A stretch of DNA of 64,000 nt from contig CANTUR010000673.1 of assembly GCA_947683625.1 (NCBI GenBank), positions 744,001 through 808,000 on the forward strand, in the 5' to 3' direction. The notes below the pieces were generated by a model. The model was not told the DNA's origin. It did no database searches and worked only from the letters and a program-made list of their open reading frames with translations. Of this stretch, positions 22,350 through 34,445 are shown in pieces (within the stretch, counting starts at the first letter, position 1; every line of letters begins with the position of its first letter). The stretch comes from Mallotus nudiflorus (Eukaryota; Streptophyta; Magnoliopsida; Malpighiales; Euphorbiaceae). A program made the translations under genes and the position numbers.

Positions 22350-23522
22350 GAGTGGACCTTTGATGCTGGGCTGGAAGCAACTGAAAAGGAACGGGTGTAG
22401 CACTAGCAATCGACTGCTGTGGAAATCATGGAATCTGCTGTTGCTGATACCCAGAATAAGGACATGATCTAGCATAATGTCCTGTCTGCCCGCATCTGAA
22501 GCATGTTAGCGGTGTCAAATAACACGATCCCTGATGGACTCTGTCGTAGGTCTGGTAAACACTGGCAGCTGACCCAGAACTACGTCCACTGCTACCACTC
22601 AAAGTACCTGACCTGAATCTGAACTGTCTACGTTGACCTCCACGGCCATGTCTACTACTCTGATGCACTCGTTGCTGCTGTCTCTGACTCTGCTGAGGTG
22701 GACCTCTCTACTGACTACTCAAACCAACATGGAAACTCGAGTACGGAGTTATCTAAAATCCACTCGACTAAACATCCAACTGGTAATAATCAGGCATAGC
22801 TCCTTGCCTGACTAGCCTCAGCTCAATTTCCTTGGCCAACTCAATAACTGACTCCAGAGTAAGGCCGGCTGTAGGCATACCAACAAATGCAGAGCCCAAT
22901 CCGGTGGCATATGTAGTAACTGCGAAATACTGGTCTCGCATCAGATCCTCTGCATATCTACCCAGCCGAAGAAACTCTCGGGTATACTCCTCTACTGATC
23001 GATCACCACGAGATATACTAGTCAATCTGAGACTATAACTCATGCGAAGCAGCTCTAGACAGAATCTCCTCATAAATTGCTCTCTGAACTGAGCCCAAGT
23101 CATCGTCATCATGTAAGGCTGGATCATTTGAATGAACCAGTCCAGGGCTGGTCCTTCAACAGAAAGCTTGACGATCATGATTCGCTGGTACTCGGTGTGA
23201 GCAGTCTGAGTCCTAGTCTCAATCGCATGCAGAAAATCCAGAGGATCGAAAGTCCCATCGAAAGTGATCTTGCAAACTTTGGCATAGAACAGAGTTGCCT
23301 CAAGGTCTGACATACCCTACTGGTAGGTAGGCTGAACAGGTGGAACTACCAAAGGTACAGGAACATCCTCAAACTCAGGCTCTACAGGCTCCTCATCCTG
23401 TATCTCCCTCTATCTACGGCGACCTGCCGCTCCTCGAGGTCTACCTCTGCCACGACCTCTGCGCCTAACTGGCGGCTCAAGAGGTAAAATCTCATCCTGA
23501 AAGGACTCATCAAGACATACTC
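22350..23522 (-). pseudogene. Ty3/gypsy gag remnant with CCHC zinc knuckle
   Basis: The minus strand encodes an RG-rich N-terminal stretch (RRRGRGRGRPRGAAGRRR), then a retrotransposon capsid domain (FDGTFDPLDFLHAIE, then EGPALDWF, TWAQFREQFMRRF and VEEYTREFLRLGRYAEDL). This is followed by a basic RNA-binding tail and a CCHC knuckle (CFRCGQTGHYARSC) and Gln-rich QQQQIP. Stops or frame changes lie at about 23,443, 23,317 (TYQ*GMSDL), 22,760 and 22,424. The coding similarity runs right up to the junction with the inverted LTR at about 22,350, so protease and pol are lost. The gag, PBS and LTR to the right form the 5' end of one minus-sense element. Confidence 0.88.
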
Positions 23523-23613
23523 AAACCTAAGTCACTGCAGTAGTTTCAAAAGAAAACACAACACTGAGAACTAGGGCCACAACTCACACAACTAAGCCCT
23601 GACACAAAACTCC

Positions 23614-23626
23614 GCTCTAATACCAA
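23614..23626 (-). other. Primer-binding site (initiator Met tRNA type)
   Basis: On the minus strand, directly after the LTR end, the sequence reads TTGGTATTAGAGC. This differs by one base from the TGGTATCAGAGC common in plant LTR elements. It fixes the sense strand of the 3.2-kb LTR family as minus here and, by homology, of the other copies. Confidence 0.8.
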
Positions 23627-23629
23627 CTT

Positions 23630-26543
23630 TTTCACGACCCAAAACAGGGGGCCATGACCGGCGCTAGGGAACGAGAATTCTTTCGAATCCAGAACCCGTA
23701 GCAAGCCTAAAAATAAAATAAAAACATGCAACAATAATAATAACATAAATAAAATATTTTTGCAGCTGAAATAAATTTCATAAATAATAAAATAATAATC
23801 CACCAATGGATTTAAATAAATAACTCATCTCATATATAAATAATCTTTTAAATACAAATCTTATACAATCATAGTACATAAATATCCCAACTGACTACAA
23901 CTACTGCAGTGTCTATATTACAAAATAAAATTAAGTAAGCAATTTATATAGTGAAGCTGGGGCGGAAGAAATCCGGCGTAAAGGTCTGCTACTGAGGTCT
24001 GAAGACGATGACTCTCCTGAAAAATAATCAACGGAGGGGAGTCAGACCTCACTGAGTGAATTATTATAATATATATACATGCATAGCTAAATGACAATGC
24101 ACACATTCAATAGTATATATAATAAATATATATATAAGCAAAAACACACAGATGCCGCAAAATCATTTTATATATTTACTGAAAATAATATCCATTTATG
24201 AAGGATCAAATAGAACCCTAGAAAATCGCAACCTCAAACAGTGTTAAACAATACTTTAGCCATGCAGGCTCACTTATTTCAAATAATTTCACTTGTTCCA
24301 TTTGGACAGTAGACTAGCCCCGAGACACTAAGTCAACCGAGCTCCAGCAATCTGACTGTCAGTGTGATTGGCCCCGAGACACTTGGTCAACCAAGCTCCA
24401 ATAATCACACTCCCAAATCACATCTCACATCATATAAACCAATCCAATTATAATCCACAAATAGGTTAGTAACAAAGCCTAAATGCTATCGTCGTACCGG
24501 TACGCACTCGGTCCTAGTGCTGCCCACTAGGTAGCACGTTCTATTGATATCCTTCATTTAAAAATAAAACATACATTCATAAAATAAATGATGCATGATA
24601 TTAAATAAAATAGCAACATAAACCATATATATACTAGAAATATACTAGAAATATACCAAAAATAAACCAGGTATATTTTGAGTATATATACGTCAAATAA
24701 ATTCAATTTAATTACCAAATAAACTAAAAATAAACCATGAATATACCTAAAAACATTTTAAGAATAATTTATTAATAAAACAAGCATATAGTTTAAAATA
24801 TACCAAAAATAAACCTAAGCAATACTTAAATCATTAATGCATACTTCACTAAAATAAATTATACATTTCTAAAACATGCACCCTAAAGCATATATATATA
24901 AAATAACAACTCACTGTTATTGCGCTCCACGAGACGGATCCGATGGACTTGGTCCACTAGGCCTCGGTCTCGGTGTAACTAAACAAACAAACGATAATAG
25001 GAAATCAGAATAATTCTAGTGAAAATTCTAAAGATTCGATTTAGAATCTTAGACACAAAATTAGAATAGAAATTCGACCGGACATCACGTTTTACGAAAA
25101 TTCTACCAAAAATCCAACAGAACCTCCCCTGTAAAATGGACATCTCTCTACTCAAAGAGTAGAGCCGGTCCTGTAAAAAAATACACTTCGAATATTCGCA
25201 GAACAAAATCCCTCGGTCGGACTCCAAACTACAATTCTACCGACCGAGGTTCACAATTCATGAAATAATATAAAACACACGAATATTCCAAAAAATACCA
25301 AAAATGCCCTTCAACACTCAAAATATAGCAATTTAGATATTTAAACGCTAAAAATAATTATTTTACCGATAAATGCATAAAAATCCTAATTTTAATAAAA
25401 TATTATTAAAAATCGATAATTCTCAATAAATTCATAAATATTAACCGAAATTCATTTTATAATTCCAAATTACATAATTAACCCTAAAACATATTAAAAA
25501 TCGATAAAACTCATTTATTTAGAAAAATAGTATATTATATATAATTTGAAAATAATTTACGAAAAATAGTTTTAATTAGTTAAAAATACTAAATAATTTT
25601 TAGAAATCATTTTTATACCTCAAATAACTAGTAAAACCAATTTAATTATATTTTTAGCCGAATTAGTGCCAAATTACCAAAATACCCCTAGTTACGTAAA
25701 TTCACTAAAACTAATTAAAAATTCACCAAAAATAGTATAATTACTCAAAATTAATTTTCTCAACATATAATTCAATAATATCAATAAATATACTCAATTA
25801 ACCAATTAATTTCACTAAAACACATATTTAACCTAATTTTCCAAAATTACATAAAATAAATAAATTCCAAATAATTTTATAAAATTCAAATAAATTACAA
25901 ATAAATTTCTAAAATTAATTTTAAAACCTATAAACACCATAAAACACAATTTCATAATTTAATTAATTAATTTTCGAAAATTAGAAAATATTAATAAAAT
26001 AATAAAAAATTCACAAAAATCAAAATAATTCCCAAAAAATTCACAAAGGTACATTAAGCTACTAGGATCAATTTTTTTGAAGGAATTTTGCATGAATCAA
26101 CCAAATCAAATCTTAAAAAAATCAAAAACCCTAATAAGCCGAAAATGTAAAATCGAAACCTAGGAAAATCTAGACCATTTCAAGTGAAACAAAGCTTGGA
26201 AATGAACTCACCAGAGCTCAAGGAGAAGATAGAGATCGGTGGTGTCGAATTTGGTGGCCGGAAAGTGCTTGATCGACGATGACTTCAAATTTCGGCTTCT
26301 CGGTCAAAACAAGGTGAAACGGTGCCGGAGAAGAGAAGAGATGGTGGTGGAGCTGCTGGCTAGGAAGGGCGGAGCTCAAGGTGGCACACCGACAGCCTGA
26401 AAACAGGAGTTACAGCGGCGGTGGCGAAGGGAGGGCATCGGGCAGCTTGATAAAGATCGGGTGGCATTAGTTGTAAATTTGATGAAGTTTTATAGATGTA
26501 TATATATAATAACTTTAATATTTAATTATTAAAGTATAAAAAT

Positions 26544-26588
<45 letters not shown>

Positions 26589-26872
26589 TGTATATGTATA
26601 TATGTTAATATGCAAAATATAATCATGCATGATGACATGCAATTTAATAAAACAAGCTAGCGTAAATAAATAAATAATTATTTAGGTTTTATTTTTTCAA
26701 AAATGTAAATCTCGGAAAAATTTTTTCGTAAATCCCTTAAAATAACTTAAAATAAATAAAAAATGACTTTAATAAATAGCACACTCATAAAATAATCATA
26801 ATTATTATAAAAATTATTAACACTGCATATCCCAATTTAATTTAAAATTATTTAAAAACTCAGGATATTATA
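23630..26872 (-). mobile_element. 5' LTR (3,243 bp) of a minus-sense gypsy element
   Basis: Homologous along its length to the solo LTRs. It begins ttcacgaccc (ancestral TGTCACGACCC, end base mutated) and ends caggatattata (ancestral CA mutated to TA). The PBS and gag follow on its left on the minus strand, so it is not a solo LTR. Contains a (TA)n array at 26,552-26,585. The right flank runs into plant-mobile-domain-like sequence. Confidence 0.9.
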
Positions 26873-26887
26873 AGATCACACACACAT

Positions 26888-28770
26888 TTCACCTTCCTTT
26901 CGGTGAGCTCATGGTGGACCCTGTCTCCTTTACTGCTATCACCAGGATTGCCTGTGTAGATGATGTTGTCTCGTTTGATGCAAGCATCCATCGGATGACT
27001 AAGGATTAGGTAGCTTACATAGAGCGATTGCTGGGTATAGTCTTAGACATGAAAGGGACCCACACCATTAAGATCGACTCCATCTGGAGCCACTACACCC
27101 GTGCTGGGTCGAGGCCGCTACCACCAACCGAGAGATCAACCAAATAGTTAGGGCATTCTTAGTATATTTACCGGGTTCTACCCTAGTTACTAACATTACC
27201 AGTTTTATTGATTTGATGATTCTGATGCCCCTTTGGGACTTGGATTAGGTGTCCTATTTATGATTGGGGTAGTTGCATGCTAGCCTATCAGTACAAGAGC
27301 ATGGAAGAGGTAATTCTAGGAGCAATGATTATGTGGCTTCTAGCACACTGTCTTGGTGAATACTCCTCCTTTCTCATTTTTTGAACTCTATTTTCCAATT
27401 ACCTTGATTATTTATTAATAATTTTCTTTTACAAGTTTGGGCCTTAGAGCTAAAGTTGATCAGGGGAATAACTCGTATTAGTGACATTCATTTCCCAGTG
27501 TTAGCCTATTGGGGTGCTAGTCGCTTGTGGAGGAGGCACTTGGCCTGTGTGCACGTTCATTGGGAGGAGCTGAACTCCTTATCTTATGACAAGGTACTTG
27601 AAAAAGATGAAGGTGCTATCATTAGTGTTATATAGTTGTAGAATCCATGTCACTTATAAGTTCTTCCTTGAAGCTGCGCCAAGATTTATGGGGTCCTCAG
27701 GATAGGTGGCTCACAGAGATGACTCGTTCAAGACCATTGTCTTTATGGTGAGTGCTGCTTCATGGACCTAGCTTCCGAGTATGGTATCTCAGTGAGAGGA
27801 TCCTCCATTAGGATCACGGTGCCTATGCTAGGTGCATCCTTGCATCATCTCCCACGGGTATGTTCTGGACACACCTACTGGAGGGTAATGAGCTGGCTAG
27901 AGTGGTTGTAGTAGACCCTGCTGAGACACACACTGTGAGGAGCAATAGTCACTACCTAAACTTCGTCAAAGCCAATTTATTGTAGCGGGTGCCTCTTTCA
28001 GCTGCTACTATTGCTTAGGTATATACTTGACTTTGCCTTTTTTTTTTTTAAATTACACGTTGGCTTAACCTCTCCCTCCCATAGATGGCAACCACAGGTC
28101 CTACTCATAGAACCCAACCTTCTACGCATGAGAGACCCCTCAAGCTCCCTCGTATTGATAGCGGAGATGGTACCTTTACTAAAGCACCACCTCCTAGAGC
28201 TCCTTCTGGTTCGGACTCACGGAGTCGTTGGTCACCTGACTCACACTCCTAACTTGCTGGCTCACTGTTGGGTGCCGCTAGGGAGCTTATCTTGTGAGTT
28301 TCTGACATTGGATAACAGCCTGAAACCGGCATGCACTCCTAATGCTTCTGATGTAAGCCTTTTCCTTTTTCTGTATTCATGATTAGCCTTAACAAAGCAT
28401 TAGTAATACCTGATCTTTAATCATGTAGATTCCTCTAGACCAATGAGTGTACATATATCACCTGATCAAGGCACAATGCGATCATCTGATGACTGTCGCT
28501 TAATAGTGAAGGGTAATGATTTTTCCCTACTTTTATATATATGCATGCTTATATGAGTGCTTACCTTGGATTATATAAAAATAGGACCATGATGCGGTTA
28601 GCCAGGCCAAGATCACAGCCCTTTAGCGCTAAGTTGCTCCTCTCTAGATTGAGGAGGAGGAATATGAAGAAGAAGATGAGGAGGACGCTGGCGATGATGA
28701 TGGCGATGGTACTGAGAGGGGTGGTGATGGAGATGATACAGAGGCCACCGAGACAAAGGCTCCTTAAATC
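26888..28770 (+). pseudogene. Degenerate plant-mobile-domain (PMD)-like gene
   Basis: Plus-strand frames give GELMVDPVSFTAI, FDASIHRMTKD*VAYIERLLG, and WALELKLIRGITRI then FPVLAYWGASRLWRRHL. These resemble the PMD/aminotransferase-like family common in plant genomes and often carried by transposons. An intron is visible (donor gtatatac at about 28,020, acceptor ccatag ending near 28,084), followed by a Ser/Pro-rich exon from ATGGCAACC. The last exon, near 28,650-28,768, encodes an acidic tail (IEEEEYEEEDEEDAGDDDG) ending TAA, typical of such proteins. Several stops in the first half mean it is dead. Identification is from motif memory only. It sits directly against the gypsy LTR on its left. 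Confidence 0.5.
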
Positions 28771-28965
28771 AAGACCTAGACTTCTTTTATGTTATTTCCT
28801 GATTTTTGATATTGACAGATTGTTTGAACTTTATGTTTATATTTAATGGAACATTTAAAATGTTTTGACTTTTTTCGTTAAGGAATCTTTGATCATTTTA
28901 ATATAATGTTACATAAATACATCGTTCAATCACACAAATCTTCCATTAATGAATCAAAATAGTAA

Positions 28966-29425
28966 AAGTGGGAGATACATCCTAGTAGTAGGATCCACCA
29001 TCAATTTTGCCCATATCTCGAGTCTAGAGAAGGCATCCCCAAAGGAATTGGCGAGGGAGCTCGTGACCTGGAAGCCGCAGCTTGAGTATGGGGTAAACCA
29101 GACTTCAATGATTCATTGTTAAGATTGATCTCAAGACCTTTTTTATACGTAGAAATGGCGTCTTGAAATTGGTTCAATCCTAAGTGAGTGGTGCCGAGAC
29201 GGGAATAGCCTTTGGATCAGTTGGGTTTGAGTTCAATGGTTTTCTTGGCATTAAGTAAAGCATCGGCGTAGTTGCGGAGAGAAGCGTGAGCATCAGATCG
29301 GTTGGAGTAGAGGACATGGTTTATCGGGGCGAGTTTTATTGCTTCTGTGAAGTGTTTACAGCACTTGAGTAATCGCCTGCAAAAAAGACATCGTTGCCTT
29401 CAGCTTTTGCTTCTTCGATGGCCAT
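28966..29425 (-). pseudogene. HOP: HOP/STI1-like co-chaperone, 5' fragment pseudogene
   Basis: The minus strand from ATG at 29,425 reads MAIEEAKAEGNDVFFAGDYS, then LAPINHVLYSNRSDAHASL, NYADALLNAKKTIELKPN and KGYSRLGTTHLGLNQF. This is the first TPR domain of the Hsp70-Hsp90 organizing protein. It continues into the linker (AAASRSRAPSP, then GDAFS and IWAKL). It is broken by a frameshift near 29,365 (VNT/FTEA), a TGA in place of Trp at 29,217-29,219, and a second frameshift near 29,050. It stops about 150 residues into the family's usual about 570-580. No intron interrupts the matched part, which would fit a retrocopy but is not proof. Confidence 0.85.
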
Positions 29426-30420
29426 CAAAATCAAGAATTTCATTTTGGTGATTGAGAATGACAACTGATAATGGCTAAGATTTTTTTTATTAGGATTAAA
29501 TGGAAAATAACGATTTATTGTATTCTATAGCTTTCACGAACCATCTACTTGCGTGGTGTTAGTGGGACCGTTTTTCCTTGCATGGTTTCCATGTCACCAA
29601 AAAGTTAAATAGCAATCTTCATTTAAATGCTGTTACCGTTTAAGAGGGGTTCAGAAAAATATTTTTAATTAAATCCTAATTTATTTGAGTTTAAAAAAAT
29701 GGAGGGTTTATCTGAGCTTTCGAGGTAAACTTAGGGTTTGAATGAACCTTCTCCCTTACTTTTCTCTATGGTTCATAGATTCTGTTAAAAAGTAGATTCA
29801 TCAGTTACCCGGCGCAAATTAAAAAGATAAAATAAAATATTATTTTATAGTTAAAAAAGTAATAAAAATTGAAATTCAAAGGCGGTAAATGGTAAAACGT
29901 TATGGTTAAAAACTTAAAATGGTCGTTACTTGCGATTTTATATAGAGAACGATCTCATTCAAAGTTTTCTTTTTGGCTCCTCAGCCCAGCAGCTTTCTTT
30001 TTCTCATTTAGCTGTTGTTATATCTCAGCTTTCTATTTCGCAGACAATTTTATTACTCTGTTTATTAGCATTCAAAATCAAGACACAAACTCTAAGAGCC
30101 CATTTAATTGAATTAATCAGCTTTGATCTAAAAAAGTTGGTTTTGTTGTGTATTGGTTATGTTTGAGGAAATTCCTCAAAGAGGATGTCTTTTAATGTGC
30201 TATCTTTCTTTTCATTCCAATCATTTCCATCTTATTTGTTGAAGTGAATAAGAACGTGGGTAACTTCTGTTTTTTATTTTTTTTATTGATTTTTGTTATT
30301 GATAATGCCACTTATGAGGATTTGTAGTGTGGAGTTGTAGTTTCAGTGTTCAAATGTTATGGTTCTTGTGCTTCATTAACTCTCTATTTGAATTTTGTTT
30401 CTTTCTTGTTGTTTTTACAG
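29426..30420. other. Intergenic DNA, probable 5' leader region of the next gene remnant
   Basis: No coding frame is supported. From about 29,900 the T/C-rich leader-like sequence and a polypyrimidine-AG acceptor at 30,420 (gtttttacag) suggest a 5'-untranslated exon and intron preceding the ATG at 30,446. Confidence 0.35.
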
Positions 30421-30445
30421 GTTTTGACACTTACTTGAAGGAATC

Positions 30446-31569
30446 ATGGATGGTATGTTGATGCTTCTAGCTTTTCTTGGTTTTATTTTATTTTTATATT
30501 GTTAATTATTAAGCAATCATGAGAACTTTAACTTACAATTACAAGCTTCTTGTTGCTTAATGTGGACTCAGTTGATTCGCAACCAACTATGGAAGAAACT
30601 ATTTTGGTTGAAGATGATTTGATGATGGGGCCACCATCTTCTCTCATCCCACCAGAAATTGCATCTCATGTGCTTGAAGGTGTTAATTTGTGCTTTGGGA
30701 TTCTAAGGAATTTATTTTTGTGTAAGTTTTCAGTTTCATTCAGATGGTTTAACTCACTGATTCTTATTATATTTACCAATGGCACCTGTTAAAGTCATTT
30801 TGCCTTATGTTCTGTAAGCCATGATTGCAAAACTTTCTAGGATGGCTAACTTTAGGGACAGAGTATTCATATGACTCTGTCAGCTAGGCGTATATGTAAG
30901 GAGCAATCAAAATCTTCATAATGTATACAAATAGTTGATAATGACTTCAATTCTGGTTATAATCTTCGGGGGCTTTGACCTTTGATCTTCATTACAAGTG
31001 TGATATAAACAGGCATGTGAATAATTAATTTCAAATGTATGCCATGGGTTTGCATATCAATGACATTGAACCTTTCTGTCAAGAAGAGCTTGCTTTATAT
31101 CGAGAATGTGCTAAAAAGAGGGTGAGATGAATTTTCTTTTCTGCTTTTCTTGTTTATTTGTTTTTTGATATTGTTACCTGTAAATGAAATTTTGAGAATT
31201 CCATTACTTTTGGTAAACGATTTGATTTTCTGTTTATTTTTCTTTTGGTACTTTGATGATTTTCTGTTTACTTTTGGTAAAATCAATAGGCAAAGAACAA
31301 CTACTATCATCTTCTTCCTGAGCTGCATCGATAAAAGTTAAAGCAAGAGAGTTTAAGCTGTAAAAAGCTATCCAGTGTGTTACCTTGTTTTGAAGTGTTG
31401 GATAGTCAATGACTAGACCAAGATATTTAGATAGCAACCTAATTTCCTGTCATTAATAGGTGTCTGCTTTATTTTGTGCAGGAGAAGGTTAGAGTCCTTG
31501 AAGCTGGGGATGGAGAACAGAAAGAAGGATGAGCCAGCTTCAAGAACTAAGAGATGGTTCTTATGGTAA
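30446..31569 (+). pseudogene. Small conserved plant protein gene with missing middle exons
   Basis: Exon 1 (to 30,452) is ATGGATG followed by gtatgt. Exon 2 (30,572-30,721) encodes VDSQPTMEETILVEDDLMMG, then PPSSLIPPEIASHVLEGV and LRNLFL, ending at a gtaagt donor in matching phase. Exon 3 (about 31,050-31,121) encodes HINDIEPFCQEELALYRECA before gtgaga, but no AG acceptor sits at its start. The last exon (31,482-31,569) follows tgcag and encodes RRLESLKLGMENRKKDEPAS, then RTKRWFLW and a stop. I recognise this as a small uncharacterised conserved plant family. In memory it has a charged, coiled-coil-like centre between exon 3 and the last exon. The 360 bp between them here contain no such exon, so this copy is probably dead. 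Function is unknown. Confidence 0.6.
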
Positions 31570-32330
31570 GAGTTTGTGCTGCATTTTTGCAGTGCATGCA
31601 CCTGGTGAAATCCCTCATCAGCCTGTGACAATAGAGCACTAATGAACACAGTGAAGAAAACAGCCAGAATTGAAGCAATATGTATGCCTTGCTTCCAGCT
31701 GCAACATACAAGGGATGATTCCTCCATTTCAACTTATACATGAGAGGTTATTGGCTGTATTTATAGCTACATGAATATCATGAAGGAGGTTTATTACAGT
31801 TACATTATTTCTTGTTAGGATCGGTATTCATGCAGTAGGAAGATCTTTTAGCAACATCACAGAAACTAGAGCAGTTTTGCTTGTCATATTTGACATCTTC
31901 ACAACAAATTATTCCCTATAATAGAATTGAAGCATTTCCAAAATGAAAAATAATGCGATCATCTTTTCTCGAGAAATTTCATAATTTGGCCACCCATTCA
32001 CTTTATGTCAGTATACAATCTGGGTTTATACAAGAAATACATCAAATGCTTGTTAAACATTGGTGAGAAAGAGGAAAGCTTATTTACAATTTCAACAATA
32101 TACATCAACAAATGATATGTAATCATTATGACTTGGAATGATACAAGATATCATCAAAATTGCACCCATTCTCTCCTTCCGCCAACAGACAAGCTTGGAA
32201 AAGTTATGACTGCCTTCAACGTGTGTCATCGATCAGGGTTAAGAGTCTGATGAAGTTATGGAAATTTCCAGTTCACTTGAATTGACTGCTCGAGCTTTGA
32301 AGTTCTACCAGTCTAACCTCTATCTCAAGA
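31570..32330. other. Intergenic DNA or 3' region of the preceding gene remnant
   Basis: No open frame or repeat is recognised. Composition is less AT-extreme than the surroundings, which would fit old transcribed or untranslated sequence. Confidence 0.3.
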
Positions 32331-32339
32331 AAAAATTAC

Positions 32340-32898
32340 TATCTCACTGAATATGATAACTTTTTGAAGTGCTGTTCTCCCATACTCTGATGCTGGCTAG
32401 TTGCACTTGCTCGACTGGGTTTGACTTGCAGATGAAGAAATGCCAAGTGGCTTCACTGCTATACGTTTGTCCCTCGACACATCCATATAACCAGTTGAAT
32501 GCTATAGCCATGGAATGTTAAAGACCATCAGCTATTGAACTTCTAATATCCAAGAAGTGCACTCTTGGAGGAGTTGAAACTTATGACGAAAATCTGCATT
32601 TTGGAGCGGAATTCAGACACATCTTCCTTGCATCTATATGATCCTGCGCAAGCACGTTGTTCTGCCAAATGTGCAGCTTTGACCTGGTTGCACCTAGTAG
32701 ATCCTGCAAATGATAGAGTCGTTCCGTCTGCCGTACAATTTTAGTTAAACTTATAGCATATTTTTGTCTCCCTCTCCTCTGTAAGACAGCACACATGCCT
32801 ATTCGTTCATTGGATGACGATAACGTTCCTAAAATGAGAGGGCAGTGATTTTTTTCTCTTGTGATATTTCCTTGTTTGAGCTTTTTTTTTTTTCTCAA
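32340..32898 (-). pseudogene. Unidentified coding-like remnant
   Basis: On the minus strand a frame of about 105 codons (32,581-32,898) ends with strings such as LTKIVRQTERLYHLQDLLGA, then LHIWQNNVLAQDHIDA. Further left, after frame changes, MDVSRDKRIAVKPLGISSSA followed by SQTQSSK reads like normal protein. The segments are in different frames with stops between them, so this looks like a decayed gene or exons with untraced introns. I do not recognise the family. Confidence 0.3.
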
Positions 32899-32899
32899 A

Positions 32900-34045
32900 T
32901 CATTTCAATGTAGTTTGTTATATTTTTTTTGTTTTATAATTTAAATATCAGAACAATTAAATTAGTGCAACTGACATGCTTATTCTAATGATAACCAACA
33001 AATAAATTTACTGTTAAATTCAAAATAAATTATTAATGATTTTTATCTATGCTAAGAATTTCAATTATTTTTATTTACAGTATATAGCAAATTCATAAAG
33101 ATTAAAGTTACTTTGTGACTAAAAAACAATCTGAAATTTTCTTAAACAGTATCACTTACCAAGTACAAATTAAAATTAATTGTCATATGTAACGTGATGT
33201 ATTAATATTTTATTGTCAGTAACACTAATGGTTCAACTAATCCTTCTATAACTAAAAAAATTATGGCAACAAAAATTAAAAAAAAAATAAAATTAATGTG
33301 ATATATTTTATTCTTAGTTTATTCAATTAGTATATTAAAATTATTTATTTAATTATTTTTATTCTGCTGTGAATTATTTTCACATAATTTTTTTGTATCT
33401 ATATTACAATATCAAAAAAAGTAACTTTAAAAAACGTCGTAGTTTTGATTGGAGCAGAAGACTTCTGATCCAATAAAAAAAAAAAAAAGTTTTGATTGAG
33501 CGTAGACCAAATCTTAAAGTCAATGCGAGCCACTTCGTACCTGATGTGTTTCTCTTCTTCCCTCCTCTGTTTCATTAGGCAGAGATGTTTAACAGAAGGT
33601 GAATCTTTTGTGCTCAATCGGAAGTTGACAGTGACAGGTATATTTATGTTGTATTTTCTGCTCAAATATCAGTGCTTTAGTTGCTTGGTAAAATCGTTCA
33701 TTGTAACTTCTGGATTAATCTTCTTGAAAATTATTATGCAGTGATTTTGTTCATACGAGCAGCAATTAGTCTTCATTTTAGCTTACATGATTATAATATA
33801 GATGTAGTTATCTGTATCTTTTCTAATACTTCTTTTTGTGTCTAATATTAGTTCACATATGGTCTTGTTTCTTGTTACCCACCTCATAAAAAAAGAAATA
33901 AAAAAATAATAATAATTTTCACTCATACTATCCAGCTTTTAGTGTAGATATGAGGAGATTAAGTAGCTAATGGTTGTTGGGTTATTTAGCCTGAAAATGC
34001 CAACTTTTTAATTAACCACCATTAAAGTATTCATCCTTTAAAATA
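32900..34045. other. AT-rich intergenic DNA
   Basis: No gene is supported. Between 33,480 and 33,640 the sequence looks like a plant 5' leader ending in gacag followed by gtatatt, a possible splice donor, but no downstream exon could be linked. Confidence 0.3.
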
Positions 34046-34445
34046 GGATAATTTTCACTTATAGTACCAAACTTTTAGCCTTTATATCACAATAGTATTC
34101 AACTTTTAAATCGTTGCACAAAACCTTGTAGCCTTTAATTAAAAATAAAAAATTAAATAACTATAATATTAAAAATAGGACACATGATATGCTAGATGTG
34201 ACATTAGTTGTCATGTTTAATTAGTGTGACATTATGTGTTTCAATCAATATAACACGCGAACACTTTTGAACACACATCAGCATCCAGTTAGGTGTCACT
34301 TCTGCATCGTTGGCCGAAAAATGAATATGGACATTTTATTGATAATTGAACAAAAGGTGGGAAAATTTTATGCAACAATTTAAAAGTTGAATACTATAAT
34401 GATATAAAGGCCAAAAGCTGAGTATCATGATTGAAAATTACCCTT
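34046..34445. mobile_element. Foldback MITE with about 85-bp inverted arms
   Basis: The left arm, 34,046-34,130 (ggataattttcacttatagt...tcaacttttaaat), is the reverse complement of the right arm, 34,358-34,445 (aatttaaaagttgaatact...gaaaattaccc), with scattered differences. The middle of about 230 bp is non-coding and contains shuffled tgtgacat words. Target duplication is unclear (tttaaaata versus ttcaaaaata). Confidence 0.75.

Noticed and set aside
22136..23313. Plus-strand frames overlapping the gag region
   Set aside because: The minus strand clearly encodes the gag capsid and CCHC knuckle; the plus-strand frames are shadows.
28011..28382. 123-codon plus-strand frame in the PMD-like region
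   Set aside because: The neighbouring frame starting at ATGGCAACC after a GT-AG intron fits the PMD-like gene better. This frame reads through the intron.
33399..33744. Overlapping frames on both strands, possible gene start
   Set aside because: There is no family resemblance. At most it is a 5' leader with a splice donor, and no downstream exon could be linked.
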